Assembly: GCA_910583835.1 (NCBI GenBank)
Contig: CAJTYM010000016.1
Span: 1 to 64,000 of the forward strand
Direction: 5' to 3'
From: an uncultured Lachnospiraceae bacterium
Lineage (GTDB): Bacteria; Bacillota; Clostridia; Lachnospirales; Lachnospiraceae
DNA: 64,000 bases
Under the pieces are notes generated by a model that saw only the letters and a program-made list of their open reading frames with translations, was not told the origin of the DNA and did no database searches. The translations under genes and the position numbers were made by a program. This document shows positions 36,171 through 45,188 of this stretch, piece after piece (the first letter of the stretch is position 1; each line of letters starts with the position of its first letter).

Positions 36171-36975
36171 AAAAAAGCTACGGCTTCTGAAAGCAGTGCT
36201 TTTGGTGATTACGATAGCATGTCTGCTCCCGGTGGGACAGTCATGCTGTCTGTCTGTTCAGCACGAAAAGCAGCAGAGGGAATTCAAAAATATAATAGAT
36301 AGAGAAAACGAGTCTGAAACTGCAGAAGAGGGAGTGCGTTCTGCAAAGGGAGGCATGGCAGGATCAGAGGCAGATGGGGCGGTGATACTGCCTGAGTTGG
36401 CAGAACTTTACGCCAGAAATAACGATTTAGTCGGCTGGCTTACCGTGGAAGGGACGAAGATTGATTATCCGGTTATGCAGTGCGGTGACGATGAATATTA
36501 TCTGTACCATAACTTTGATAAAGAAGAGGATAAATATGGCTGCCTGTTTGTGAAAAGCATTGCAGATATCCATACGCCGGGGACAAATGTGATTATCTAT
36601 GGACATCATATGAAAGACGATTCTATGTTTGGGGATTTAGACCGTTATGCGAGTGAAGAGTTTTACAGACAACATGGGCAGATTTTCTTTGATACGCTCT
36701 ATGAGGCGCGCACGTACGAGGTAATGGCAGTATTTTTGACGCAGGTATCTGCAAAGGAAGATGACAGCGGATTCCAGTATTATAAATTCTATCAGGCGGA
36801 TACGGAGGAGGAATTTGAAGATTTTTATGAGAATGTGAAAGAGATGTCTGCCTACGATACCGGGCTTACAGCGGAATTTGGAGATACGTTCCTTACACTT
36901 TCCACTTGCTCTGGGTTTGCGGAAAACGGTAGATTTGTGGTGGTGGCAAAGCGGGTGGATACAGATGAAAAATAA
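36160..36975 (+). CDS. srtB: class B sortase
   Basis: A 271-residue membrane-anchored cysteine transpeptidase that would attach surface proteins to peptidoglycan. A basic N-terminus and one TM helix (AVLLVITIACLLPVG) are followed by the class B fold: GWLTVEGTKIDYPVMQ, YYLYHNFDKEEDKYG, the catalytic His in IIYGHHMKDDSMF, the catalytic Cys in LSTCSGFAENG and the Arg in RFVVVAKR. All three active-site residues are present. The ATG at 36160 follows AGAAGG; a longer form starts at 36142. It overlaps the end of the second large surface-protein gene, which points to the two paralogues as its dedicated substrates. Confidence 0.93.
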   Translation: MKDRKKLRLLKAVLLVITIACLLPVGQSCCLSVQHEKQQREFKNIIDRENESETAEEGVRSAKGGMAGSEADGAVILPELAELYARNNDLVGWLTVEGTKIDYPVMQCGDDEYYLYHNFDKEEDKYGCLFVKSIADIHTPGTNVIIYGHHMKDDSMFGDLDRYASEEFYRQHGQIFFDTLYEARTYEVMAVFLTQVSAKEDDSGFQYYKFYQADTEEEFEDFYENVKEMSAYDTGLTAEFGDTFLTLSTCSGFAENGRFVVVAKRVDTDEK

Positions 36976-36988
36976 ATAGTGCAAAAAC

Positions 36989-37017
36989 TGGACTTGAGGG
37001 CAGAAATATATTATAAT
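36989..37017 (+). promoter_or_regulatory. candidate promoter of the second chemoreceptor gene
   Basis: TGGACT (36989-36994), 17 bases, TATAAT (37012-37017), 64 bases before the start codon at 37081. Confidence 0.45.
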
Positions 37018-37080
37018 AGGGTTCACATGAGAGTTTCGTGAAGATAAAACATAATTTACTGAAGCAGGAGGAGAAGGAAG

Positions 37081-38817
37081 ATGAGAATGTTTTTGAAGAA
37101 TCTGAGTATCAGGCTGAAGATTTTGATTCCCGTTTCGTTGCTGGGCGTCCTGATATTCATACTGGGGGTTATGAGTTTTTTCAGTACCGCCCAGATTATG
37201 AATACCAGCGATAATATTACCGGGAACTATGTGGTGAGGATTGAACAGATTCAGGATGTCACTATTGCCTATCAGACCTTGAGGCGTGTGGCATTTGCGC
37301 ATATTGTGGAGGATGAAACCGGACGCAAACAGACATTGGAGCAGGAAGCAGATGAACTGAAAGCAGAGATTGAGGCGCTGTGCCAGCAATACGAGCAGGG
37401 AATCAGCGCACAGGAGGAAGAAGCCTTTGCGAAATTCAAGACAGATTATGCGGATTACCTGGTAATTTACGACCAGATTTTAGACCACAGCAGCAAAAGG
37501 CAGAAAGCTGAGGCATCGGAGCTGGCAAGCAATGATTTGAGGGAAGCTGGAACAGCCTTAACTGCGGAATTAGATGCTCTGATTGAAATTAATAAGAATG
37601 CCATGACGCAAGCCATTTCCAAGCAGAAGAGCGTATATGGCAGCATCACGCGCACAACAATTATTCTGATTGTATGCAGCGGCGTGGTTCTGCTGTTTGT
37701 CGTGTGGGTATGTTGGAAATGGGTATGCAAGCGTCTGATTAATATCAATGCCCAGCTGCGTGACGTGATTGCCACTATTGAGGCCGGCGAGGGTGATTTG
37801 ACGAAGCGTGTGCAGTGTTTCTGTACAGATGAGATTGGTACCTTGGCAGCAGGAATCAATACCTTTATTGAAACCTTACAGGGAATTATGAGCCAGATTA
37901 ATATGAGTTCCGACCAGCTGGGATCCATTGTGAATCTGGTATCAGACAAGGTATCTACCGCGAATAATAATTCTTATGATATCTCAGCTGTTATGCAGGA
38001 ATTATCCGCATCCATGGAGACGATTTCTTCCACGATAACAGACATCAAGGAAAATGTAGGCGTAGTGGATGAGAATATCATTGAACTGTCAGATGCATCA
38101 CAGGGCTTATATGATTATGCGGCAGGAATGCAGGAGCGGGCAGAACATCTGGAGCACAATGCAGTTGAGAATAAACAGAATACGAGCGATATCATCAGCG
38201 CGATTATTGATAAGCTGAAACGTGCCATTGAGAGCAGTAAGAGCGTTGACCGTGTCAACGATTTGACAGATGAGATTTTGAGTATCTCCGGCCAGACGAA
38301 TCTCCTGTCGCTGAATGCTTCCATTGAGGCAGCAAGGGCTGGGGAAGCCGGCAGAGGATTTGCCGTTGTTGCAGACGAAATCAGCCAGCTTGCAAGTTCC
38401 AGCAGGGAGGCGGCAAATAATATCCAGACTATCAATAATATGGTAATAGAAGCGGTAAATGAACTGATTGACAGCGCCGATTCTATTGTGAAGTATATTA
38501 ATGAAAATATCCTCCCAGACTATGAGGGATTTGTGAATGCCGGCAGACAGTACAATGAGGATGCCGTACATGTGAATGATACGGTTACCCACTTTAATGA
38601 TATGTCCGTGAACCTCAAACGGTTGATGGAAAGCATCACGGAATCTATCAATGGCATCAATACGGCAGTCGGTGAGAGTGCAAAGGGAGCTACCAATGTG
38701 GCGATGAATACTTCCAACCTCGTGAAGGATATCAGCGAGATTGCGGAGGCAATGGATGATAACAGAGAGGTTGCTGGAACTCTGACAGATGAGGCAGAGC
38801 GCTTTATCAACCTATAA
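37081..38817 (+). CDS. methyl-accepting chemotaxis protein with four-helix-bundle sensor
   Basis: A 578-residue chemoreceptor. TM1 lies at about residues 15-35 ([19 protein letters not shown]). The extracellular part is all-helical and about 150 residues long, a 4HB_MCP-type bundle. TM2 is at about 193-217 ([19 protein letters not shown]), then a HAMP linker (LININ to [10 protein letters not shown]), and a coiled coil with the tip [20 protein letters not shown] and [10 protein letters not shown]. The C-terminal arm resembles that of the receptor at 7430, including the [18 protein letters not shown] stretch, so the two share a signalling domain while their sensors differ. GGAGGAGAAGGAAG abuts the start. 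It ends at a strong terminator. Confidence 0.93.
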   Translation: MRMFLKNLSIRLKILIPVSLLGVLIFILGVMSFFSTAQIMNTSDNITGNYVVRIEQIQDVTIAYQTLRRVAFAHIVEDETGRKQTLEQEADELKAEIEALCQQYEQGISAQEEEAFAKFKTDYADYLVIYDQILDHSSKRQKAEASELASNDLREAGTALTAELDALIEINKNAMTQAISKQKSVYGSITRTTIILIVCSGVVLLFVVWVCWKWVCKRLININAQLRDVIATIEAGEGDLTKRVQCFCTDEIGTLAAGINTFIETLQGIMSQINMSSDQLGSIVNLVSDKVSTANNNSYDISAVMQELSASMETISSTITDIKENVGVVDENIIELSDASQGLYDYAAGMQERAEHLEHNAVENKQNTSDIISAIIDKLKRAIESSKSVDRVNDLTDEILSISGQTNLLSLNASIEAARAGEAGRGFAVVADEISQLASSSREAANNIQTINNMVIEAVNELIDSADSIVKYINENILPDYEGFVNAGRQYNEDAVHVNDTVTHFNDMSVNLKRLMESITESINGINTAVGESAKGATNVAMNTSNLVKDISEIAEAMDDNREVAGTLTDEAERFINL

Positions 38818-38833
38818 TAGGATTACGGAAATC

Positions 38834-38870
38834 AGCCGCCTTCTACGAATGAATGGAAGGCGGCTTTTTT
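38834..38870 (+). terminator. intrinsic terminator after the chemoreceptor gene
   Basis: AGCCGCCTTC (38834-38843) pairs perfectly with GAAGGCGGCT (38856-38865), followed by TTTTTT. It lies just upstream of the metG ribosome site. Confidence 0.92.
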
Positions 38871-38897
38871 ATAGATTTGCAAAAAGGAGGCTCACTT

Positions 38898-40898
38898 ATG
38901 TGTACAAAATGCAATAAAGGAAAATATTATATGACAACTGCCATTGCTTATACGTCAGGCAAGCCGCATATCGGCAACACGTATGAGGTTGTGCTGGCAG
39001 ACAGCATTGCCAGGTTTAAACGGCAGGAAGGTTATGATGTGTACTTCCAGACCGGAACGGACGAACATGGACAGAAAATTCAGGAGAAAGCAGAAAAACT
39101 GGGGAAGACGCCCAAGGAATTTGTCGACCAGGTAGCGGGCGAGGTAAAACGTATCTGGGATATGATGAACTCGTCTTATGATGGTTTTGTCCGCACGACA
39201 GATGAGGACCATGAGCGCCAGGTGACCAAAATATTTAAGAAATTATATGACCAGGGGGACATTTATAAGGGAGCTTATGAAGGAATGTACTGTACGCCCT
39301 GTGAGTCTTTCTGGACCGAGTCGCAGCTTGTAGACGGCAAATGCCCGGATTGCGGGCGTGAGGTAACGCCGGCTAAGGAGGAAGCGTATTTTTTCAAGAT
39401 GAGCAAATATGCGGACAGGCTGATTGAACACATCAACAGCCATCCAGAGTTTATTCAGCCAGTATCCAGGAAAAATGAGATGATGAATAATTTCCTGCTG
39501 CCAGGACTGCAGGATCTGTGCGTGTCCCGGACCTCCTTTGACTGGGGCGTTGTTGTAGATTTTGACCCTAAGCATGTGGTATATGTGTGGCTGGATGCGC
39601 TGTCTAACTATATTACTAAGATTGGTTATGATGCGGGCGGCAATTCCACGGAATTGTTTTACAAGAACTGGCCGGCTGACCTTCATTTGATAGGCAAAGA
39701 TATTATCCGTTTCCACACTATTTACTGGCCGATTTTCCTGATGGCGTTGGATTTGCCTTTGCCAAAGCAGATTTTTGGACATCCCTGGCTCTTGCAAGGC
39801 GGAGAGAAGATGAGCAAGTCGAAGGGAAATGTCATCTATGCGGATGATATGGTAGAGCTATTTGGCGTAGATGCCACCCGTTATTTTGTGCTCCATGAGA
39901 TGCCTTTTGACAATGATGGCATTATTACCTGGGAATTGGTGGTGGAACGCCTGAACTCTGACCTTGCCAACATTCTGGGAAATTTGGTCAACCGTACAGT
40001 TTCCATGTGCAATAAGTATTTTGGCGGCGTGGTGTCCAAGACCGGGGCAGAAGAAGCAGTTGATAAGGAATTGAAGGAGACGGCAACGGCGGCGAGGGAT
40101 AAGGTAAAAGCCAAAATGGATGAACTGCGTGTGGCAGATGCGATTTCTGAGGTATTCACGGTGCTGCGCCGCAGCAACAAATATATTGATGAGACGGAGC
40201 CCTGGGTATTGGCAAAAGAGGAAAGTCAAAAGGAGCGTCTCAGTGAGGTGCTGTATAATCTGACGGAATCTATTACGATTGCCGCTTCCTTGCTCAGCAG
40301 CTTCCTGCCGGAGACGGCGGAGAAGATTGTTGCACAGTTAGGTACGGTTATCCGCGATTTTGATAATCTCAACCAGTTTGGGCTTTACGAGAGCGGCAAT
40401 AAGGTAACTGAGCAGCCAGAGATCCTCTTTGCACGTCTGGATGTCAAAGAGATCATGGAGAAAGTTGAAGCAATCCGTGAGGCACAGCGCGCAGAGTTTG
40501 AGGAGGAGCAGCGTGCTATGGGCGAAGCGCCGCAGCAGGAAGATGATACGGCAATAGATATTGAGCCTAAGGAAGAGATTTCGTATGATGATTTTATGAA
40601 GATGCAGTTTCAGGTAGGTGAGGTTATCGCCTGCGAGGCAGTTGCAAAATCCAAGAAGCTGCTCTGTTCCCAGGTACGTGTGGGAAGCCAGGTGAAACAG
40701 ATTGTCTCGGGAATCCGCAAATACTACTCTCCCGAGGAGATGGTAGGCAAGAAAGTCATGGTTCTGGTGAATCTGAAGCCGGCGAAGCTGGCAGGTGTGC
40801 TGTCAGAGGGGATGCTTCTCTGTGCGGAAGATGAGAATGGCGCGCTTGCATTGGTTGTGCCGGAGAAGAATATGCCGGCAGGGGCAGAGATATGTTAA
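38898..40898 (+). CDS. metG: methionyl-tRNA synthetase
   Basis: A 666-residue class I synthetase that charges tRNA-Met. Motifs: HIGH-type SGKPHIGNTYEVV, a zinc knuckle (CTPCESFW and CPDCGREV), KMSKS in GEKMSKSKGNVIYADD, and a C-terminal EMAP-II-like tRNA-binding domain (FMKMQFQVGEVIACEAV onward), which matches the longer Firmicutes form. An unusual Cys/Lys-rich start (MCTKCNKGKYYMTTAIAY) precedes the usual N-terminus. The ATG at 38898 is used because AAAAAGGAGG is 8 bases upstream; the internal Met in YYMTTA is the alternative. It begins the conserved metG-tatD-rsmA cluster. Confidence 0.97.
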   Translation: MCTKCNKGKYYMTTAIAYTSGKPHIGNTYEVVLADSIARFKRQEGYDVYFQTGTDEHGQKIQEKAEKLGKTPKEFVDQVAGEVKRIWDMMNSSYDGFVRTTDEDHERQVTKIFKKLYDQGDIYKGAYEGMYCTPCESFWTESQLVDGKCPDCGREVTPAKEEAYFFKMSKYADRLIEHINSHPEFIQPVSRKNEMMNNFLLPGLQDLCVSRTSFDWGVVVDFDPKHVVYVWLDALSNYITKIGYDAGGNSTELFYKNWPADLHLIGKDIIRFHTIYWPIFLMALDLPLPKQIFGHPWLLQGGEKMSKSKGNVIYADDMVELFGVDATRYFVLHEMPFDNDGIITWELVVERLNSDLANILGNLVNRTVSMCNKYFGGVVSKTGAEEAVDKELKETATAARDKVKAKMDELRVADAISEVFTVLRRSNKYIDETEPWVLAKEESQKERLSEVLYNLTESITIAASLLSSFLPETAEKIVAQLGTVIRDFDNLNQFGLYESGNKVTEQPEILFARLDVKEIMEKVEAIREAQRAEFEEEQRAMGEAPQQEDDTAIDIEPKEEISYDDFMKMQFQVGEVIACEAVAKSKKLLCSQVRVGSQVKQIVSGIRKYYSPEEMVGKKVMVLVNLKPAKLAGVLSEGMLLCAEDENGALALVVPEKNMPAGAEIC

Positions 40899-41683
40899 AT
40901 GAGTGGATATTTGAAAGCCATGCCCATTATGATGATAATCAATTCGACCCAGACAGGGAAGAATTGCTTTCCTCTATGGAGGAACATGGCATTGGAAGGA
41001 TTATCAATGTAGGTTCGGATTTTGCGTCCTGCAAGCATACGTTGGAATTGACGCAGCAGTATGGGTTCCTCTATGGGGCATTGGGAATCCATCCCAGTGA
41101 TATTGCAGATTTGAATGAGGAAGTCTACGAATGGCTGAAGGAATCTGCCGTTTTGCCGAAAGTGGCGGCAATCGGGGAAATCGGTTTAGATTATTACTGG
41201 GAGAAAAATCCCGAGGTACGCAGCCGGCAGCGTTATTGGTTCTGTCGTCAGATGGAACTGGCGCGCGAACTTTCGCTTCCGGTGATTATCCATTCCCGGG
41301 AGGCAGCGGAGGATACGTTAAAGCTGATGAAAGGGATCCATGCCCAGGAGATACCGGGTGTTATCCATTGTTTCTCCTATTCCCCGGAATTGGCAGAGGA
41401 ATATGTGAAAATGGGCTATTACATTGGCATTGGCGGGGTGGTGACCTTTAAAAATTCCAGGAAGCTGAAAGAAACGGTGGTTCGCATCCCATTGGAACGG
41501 ATATTGTTGGAGACAGACTGTCCCTATCTCTCACCGGAACCGAACCGCGGCAAGCGCAATTCCTCTTTCAATCTTCCTTATGTGGCAAAGGAGATTGCAG
41601 CGCTGCGGGGGATTACGGAGGAAGAGGTAATCAGGGCAACGCGTGAAAATGCGATTCGGCTGTTTGGGAAAGTAAAGCCATAA
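40892..41683 (+). CDS. TatD family metal-dependent hydrolase (deoxyribonuclease)
   Basis: A 263-residue TIM-barrel hydrolase of the TatD/YabD group. Metal ligands are seen in FESHAHYDD, GEIGLDYYW, VIIHSREA, VIHCFSYSPE and LETDCPYLSPEP. TatD proteins act as exonucleases or other phosphoesterases; the in vivo role is uncertain. It overlaps metG by 7 bases and is followed by rsmA, the standard Firmicutes order, but the ribonuclease M5 gene (rnmV) usual before rsmA is absent here. Confidence 0.93.
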   Translation: MLNEWIFESHAHYDDNQFDPDREELLSSMEEHGIGRIINVGSDFASCKHTLELTQQYGFLYGALGIHPSDIADLNEEVYEWLKESAVLPKVAAIGEIGLDYYWEKNPEVRSRQRYWFCRQMELARELSLPVIIHSREAAEDTLKLMKGIHAQEIPGVIHCFSYSPELAEEYVKMGYYIGIGGVVTFKNSRKLKETVVRIPLERILLETDCPYLSPEPNRGKRNSSFNLPYVAKEIAALRGITEEEVIRATRENAIRLFGKVKP

Positions 41684-41703
41684 TATGGCATAAGGAGGAC
41701 AGC

Positions 41704-42561
41704 ATGGCGACATTGGGAATCCCGCAGAATACGATTGCGGTATTGCAGAAATACAATTTTAATTTCCAGAAAAAATATGGACAGAATTTTCTTATTGATA
41801 CCAGGGTACTGGAGAAAATTATAAGTGCGGCAGGTATTGCCAAAGAGGATTTTGTGCTGGAAATCGGTCCGGGAATCGGCACGATGACACAGTATCTCTG
41901 CGAACATGCCGGCAGGGTTGCAGCAGTGGAGATTGACAGGAATCTGATTCCCATCCTCGAGGATACGCTCAGCGCATATGACAATGTGCAAATTATTCAG
42001 CAGGATATCCTGAAAATGGACATCAACCATCTTGTACAGGAAAAAAATCAGGGAAAGCCCATTAAGGTGGTGGCAAATCTGCCCTACTATATTACAACAC
42101 CTATCATCATGGGATTATTTGAAAATCATGTGCCGATAGACAGCATTACAATAATGGTACAGAGGGAAGTGGCAGAGCGGATACAGGTAGGTCCGGGAAC
42201 CAAAGAATATGGGGCATTGTCCCTTGCTGTCCAGTTTTATGCCAACCCAGAAATAGTCGCGCATGTGCCGCCGAACTGCTTTATGCCCCGCCCAAAGGTG
42301 GGAAGCGCCGTCATACGCCTGACCAGGCATAGGGAAGCGCCGGTGCAGGTAAAAGATGAGAGACAGATGTTTGCCCTTATCCGCGCCTCCTTTAACCAGC
42401 GCCGGAAAACGCTGGTAAATGGTCTGAATAATGCGCCGGATATCGCACACAGCAAGGAGGAGATTGTGCTGGCTCTGGAGAAGATGGGGCTGTCCGCCAA
42501 TGTGCGGGGGGAAACGTTGTCATTGGAGCAGTTTGCAAGGCTGAGCGACCTGTTATCGTAA
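41704..42561 (+). CDS. rsmA: 16S rRNA dimethyladenosine transferase
   Basis: A 285-residue RsmA/KsgA enzyme that dimethylates two adjacent adenines near the 3' end of 16S rRNA. It has the N-terminal QKKYGQNFLIDTRVLEKI, the SAM site LEIGPGIGTMTQYL, the acidic loop AVEIDRNLIPIL, and the catalytic NLPYYITTPIIM. The C-terminal helical part includes FMPRPKVGSAVI and SFNQRRKTLVNGL. The start has AAGGAGG. Last gene of the metG cluster; its stop codon lies inside the following hairpin. Confidence 0.96.
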   Translation: MATLGIPQNTIAVLQKYNFNFQKKYGQNFLIDTRVLEKIISAAGIAKEDFVLEIGPGIGTMTQYLCEHAGRVAAVEIDRNLIPILEDTLSAYDNVQIIQQDILKMDINHLVQEKNQGKPIKVVANLPYYITTPIIMGLFENHVPIDSITIMVQREVAERIQVGPGTKEYGALSLAVQFYANPEIVAHVPPNCFMPRPKVGSAVIRLTRHREAPVQVKDERQMFALIRASFNQRRKTLVNGLNNAPDIAHSKEEIVLALEKMGLSANVRGETLSLEQFARLSDLLS

Positions 42562-42590
42562 ACGCATGGAACAGATGCGTTTATGATAAC
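42552..42590. terminator. hairpin between rsmA and the convergent repair gene
   Basis: GTTATCGTAAACGCAT (42552-42567) pairs with ATGCGTTTATGATAAC (42575-42590), 16 bp with one wobble. It begins with GTTATCGTAA, as does the repeat at 46124. No T-tract follows, so termination efficiency is uncertain. Confidence 0.65.
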
Positions 42591-42630
42591 AGCTTTGCAT
42601 GAATGAAATGACTGAAAAATGATTTCTGTC

Positions 42631-43428
42631 TCACTTGTTAGGCAACTCCATAAATTCCACAATATCTCTCTGGAAACGTTTCGGAAGGTTTTGATTCTGC
42701 AGCTTGGGATTTATGCGGGCTTCAATGGCGATGCTGTCAAAAAAGGCACGCCACAGCCTGCGGTATTCCAATTCCTGCGGGGAGAGACGCTGCAGCATTT
42801 CCTGATTGAGTTCTCCAGTATCGGTAATAAAAAAACCTTTCCCCTTGGGATGCAGTACGGCAAGATTCCGTGTCGCATCGTATATCATAAAATTCTCTTC
42901 TGGCAGACGGTCTGCAAAATGTTCCCCCAGAAATGGCAGGACATCGTTCTTGGGGTGAATCTGTGCAAATAGAATGCCGTTTTCCAATTCCTGAAAGCGC
43001 AGAAAACCTAATAGATGGTGGGCTTCATTGAAAGTGCCGCGGGAGAGCTGAAACGTGCGGTTCACGTAGGGCTCCCCCAGATAATTCAGTACTTTGCCGG
43101 CATCCGGCAAGGACAAGGCGAGGACAATTGTCTTGTAAATCGCGTCTGCTTTGTCTATGGACTGCTTATGGGAAGCAGGTTCCAGCGCCATAGCAGCCTG
43201 GCATAATTCCTGATAGGCCTCCTCGCCCATGCGGCTGTGCAAGGTGCGTGCAACCTTAGCGCTCTTCTCATAGTCCGTATGGACAGCGATATACTCGTCA
43301 AATAATGAGTAATTGTCCGGTGCATGGGTGGTGAGGGAAATGTTGGCATGTCCGTAGCGGCTTGCCCAGGCCTCGTAGACGCCGGTGAAAATGCCGTCAA
43401 TACTGTCTTCGCAGATAAAAATGTGCAT
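42631..43428 (-). CDS. TIGR03915/DUF4130-family partner of a radical-SAM repair protein
   Basis: A 265-residue protein of the family found next to a radical-SAM gene and thought to act in DNA metabolism. Its N-terminus (MHIFICEDSIDGIFTGVYEA) and the stretches HSRMGEEAYQELCQAAM, VNRTFQLSRGTFNEAHHLLG and the end FQRDIVEFMELPNK are the family pattern as I know it. The C-terminal half contains FYDATRN-like and RLWRAFFDSIAIEARINPKL segments typical of the DUF4130 part. No biochemical activity is established for the family. The start has AAGGAGG. It lies downstream of the SOS-controlled radical-SAM gene in the same direction, so it probably shares its promoter. Confidence 0.85.
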   Translation of the reverse strand: MHIFICEDSIDGIFTGVYEAWASRYGHANISLTTHAPDNYSLFDEYIAVHTDYEKSAKVARTLHSRMGEEAYQELCQAAMALEPASHKQSIDKADAIYKTIVLALSLPDAGKVLNYLGEPYVNRTFQLSRGTFNEAHHLLGFLRFQELENGILFAQIHPKNDVLPFLGEHFADRLPEENFMIYDATRNLAVLHPKGKGFFITDTGELNQEMLQRLSPQELEYRRLWRAFFDSIAIEARINPKLQNQNLPKRFQRDIVEFMELPNK

Positions 43429-43430
43429 GG

Positions 43431-43590
43431 TGGTCCCTCCTTAGGTCAATTTACTTTTTTGGCTGTTTCCAGAGACCTAAGGCATCCTCCCAACTTCCAT
43501 TTACTTCGTTGGTATCAATAAGAAACCTCAGGACTCTCCCCAGCTACGCTGGGTCCCCCCTCAGGTCATATGGTCCCTCCTTAGGTCAAT
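43431..43590 (-). repeat. 20-bp direct repeat flanking a possible gene remnant
   Basis: TGGTCCCTCCTTAGGTCAAT occurs exactly at 43431-43450 and 43571-43590. The first copy holds the ribosome site of the DUF4130 gene, the second the stop codon of the radical-SAM gene. A degenerate third copy (GGGTCCCCCCTCAGGTCA) lies at about 43551-43568. Between them, on the minus strand, is an open stretch of about 30 codons (containing FLIDTNEVNGSWEDALGLWK, then a stop) with no start codon. It reads like the tail of a lost gene or a local duplication. Confidence 0.6.
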
Positions 43591-44897
43591 AACTGAAAAT
43601 CAGTCTGCAGTTCCTTGTCAAAAAAGCTGATTTGCTGGTAACCGCCCTCGCGGATATCCCGGGGAATCTGGGTCTTATCCCGCATGAGGTTCTCGCAGAT
43701 ATAATTCTCATCGAGCTTGGTGCGGTACATCATCTTCCCCGAGCAGGTGATGAAATACAGGGCACGTCTGAGCACTACGCCGATTTTCTTCAAATCATCG
43801 AAGGTCAGGGAATTCTTCCTGCGCGCTTTCACAATGCGCTCTGCAGATTTATAGCCGATTCCCGGGACGCGCAGCAATGTCTGATATGTGGCGCGGTTGA
43901 TTTCCACCGGAAAAAAATCCAGATGGCGCAGCGCCCAGTCGCATTTGGGGTCAAGGAATACATTAAAATCCGGGCGGTCCTCCGACAGCAGTTCCGCGAC
44001 CTTAAAATGATAGTAGCGCAGCAGCCAGTCTGCCTGATACAGGCGGTGTTCCCGCAACAGGGGCGGTCCTCCGGGAAGGGCAGGCAGCATTGAATTGCCA
44101 TTGACGTTGACAAAGGCGGAATAAAACACCCGTTTCAGCCCGAACTTCTGGTAAAGCCCTTCTGCAACGCTCATGACCTGGAAATCGTTCTCCGGGGTAG
44201 CTCCGATAATCATCTGGGTCGACTGCCCGGCGGGGACAAACCGGGGAGCCTTGCGGTACACGGTGAGTTCCTGTTTGTTGTCTGTAATACGGTTCTGAAT
44301 CTGGCGCATGGGCTTTAGGATGGTGTTGCGGGACTTACAGGGGGCAAGCTTCTGCAGGCTGTCTGCAGTGGGCAGCTCCAGGTTGATGCTCATGCGGTCA
44401 GCCAGAAAACCGGTACGTTCCACGAGCGCCGGGTCAGCACCGGGAATCGCCTTGACATGGATATAGCCGTTAAAGTGATGTACCGTGCGCAGTTTGAGCA
44501 ATGTCTGGTAAATCAGGTCCATCGTATAATTGGGGCTGATTAGGATGCCGGAACTGAGAAAAAGCCCTTCGATGTAATTGCGGCGGTAAAACTCCAGCGT
44601 GACGGTGCAGATTTCGTCTGGCGTGAAAGAGGCGCGTTTAATGTCGGAATCCCGGTTGTTCAGGCAGTAAGCACAGTTGAAGATGCATTCGTTGGTAAAA
44701 AGAATCTTCAGCAATGAGATACATCTGCCGTCTGCCGAGAAGGTATGGCAGATTCCAGGAGCAACTGAATTGCCCATGCCCCTGCCATTCCCCTTGCGGT
44801 CTACGCCGCTGGAGGTGCAGGCAACGTCATATTTCGCAGCATCCGATAAAATTGTCAGTTTTTCAAATAAATCCATATCCATCTGTATCATATTCAT
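43581..44897 (-). CDS. putative DNA modification/repair radical SAM protein
   Basis: A 438-residue radical-SAM enzyme of the TIGR03916 type (linked to uracil-DNA-glycosylase-like partners). The cluster motif is CIFNCAYC in LLKILFTNECIFNCAYCLNN. The middle has the TIM-barrel pattern (GLFLSSGI, YIHVKAIPGAD, SINLELPT). The C-terminus carries a helix-hairpin-helix DNA-binding motif (LLRVPGIGYKSAERIVKARR). The family is predicted to act on DNA, but the reaction is unknown. Start ATG at 44897, with GAGG upstream; longer in-frame starts exist to 45065 but would cross the promoter and LexA boxes. It heads a two-gene unit with the DUF4130 gene. Confidence 0.9.
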   Translation of the reverse strand: MNMIQMDMDLFEKLTILSDAAKYDVACTSSGVDRKGNGRGMGNSVAPGICHTFSADGRCISLLKILFTNECIFNCAYCLNNRDSDIKRASFTPDEICTVTLEFYRRNYIEGLFLSSGILISPNYTMDLIYQTLLKLRTVHHFNGYIHVKAIPGADPALVERTGFLADRMSINLELPTADSLQKLAPCKSRNTILKPMRQIQNRITDNKQELTVYRKAPRFVPAGQSTQMIIGATPENDFQVMSVAEGLYQKFGLKRVFYSAFVNVNGNSMLPALPGGPPLLREHRLYQADWLLRYYHFKVAELLSEDRPDFNVFLDPKCDWALRHLDFFPVEINRATYQTLLRVPGIGYKSAERIVKARRKNSLTFDDLKKIGVVLRRALYFITCSGKMMYRTKLDENYICENLMRDKTQIPRDIREGGYQQISFFDKELQTDFQLLT

Positions 44898-44927
44898 GGT
44901 ATTATAGTCCTCGAATATATTATTGAA

Positions 44928-44987
44928 GAACAGGTGTTCTAAAAACATCATAACACGGATTGCTGTAAAAGACAAGAACTTTTGTTC
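44928..44987 (-). promoter_or_regulatory. SOS promoter: two LexA boxes around -35/-10
   Basis: On the minus strand, TTGTCT (44970-44975), 17 bases, TATGAT (44947-44952). A GAAC-N4-GTTC box (GAACTTTTGTTC, 44976-44987) abuts the -35 and a second (GAACAGGTGTTC, 44928-44939) covers the expected start of transcription. Both match the Gram-positive LexA consensus core exactly. Two perfect boxes flanking a promoter leave little doubt of LexA control. Confidence 0.88.
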
Positions 44988-45188
44988 GGAAAAACAAAGC
45001 AATTTTAAAAATATCCTTACAGTTATCTGCATTTCCTTATTGCTATATGCTGCATATACCCACACAAACTAGAAGTTCCCAAATTTCAATAATCCGCGCA
45101 TATCAGGTTGTTTTTTGAATATAGTGTTAGTATCTGGATTATGTGGAATTTTTATGACAATAAAAGGAAGCCGTGAGGGGGTGTTTTT

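Noticed and set aside
38818..38897. T-box or SAM-type leader for metG
   Set aside because: The only structure is the terminator of the upstream chemoreceptor gene; no T-box sequence (such as the TGG-containing bulge motif) is visible.
43451..43570. insertion sequence or MITE between the direct repeats
   Set aside because: The 120-bp insert lacks terminal inverted repeats, and the 20-bp repeat is too long for a usual target-site duplication; recombination or duplication fits better.
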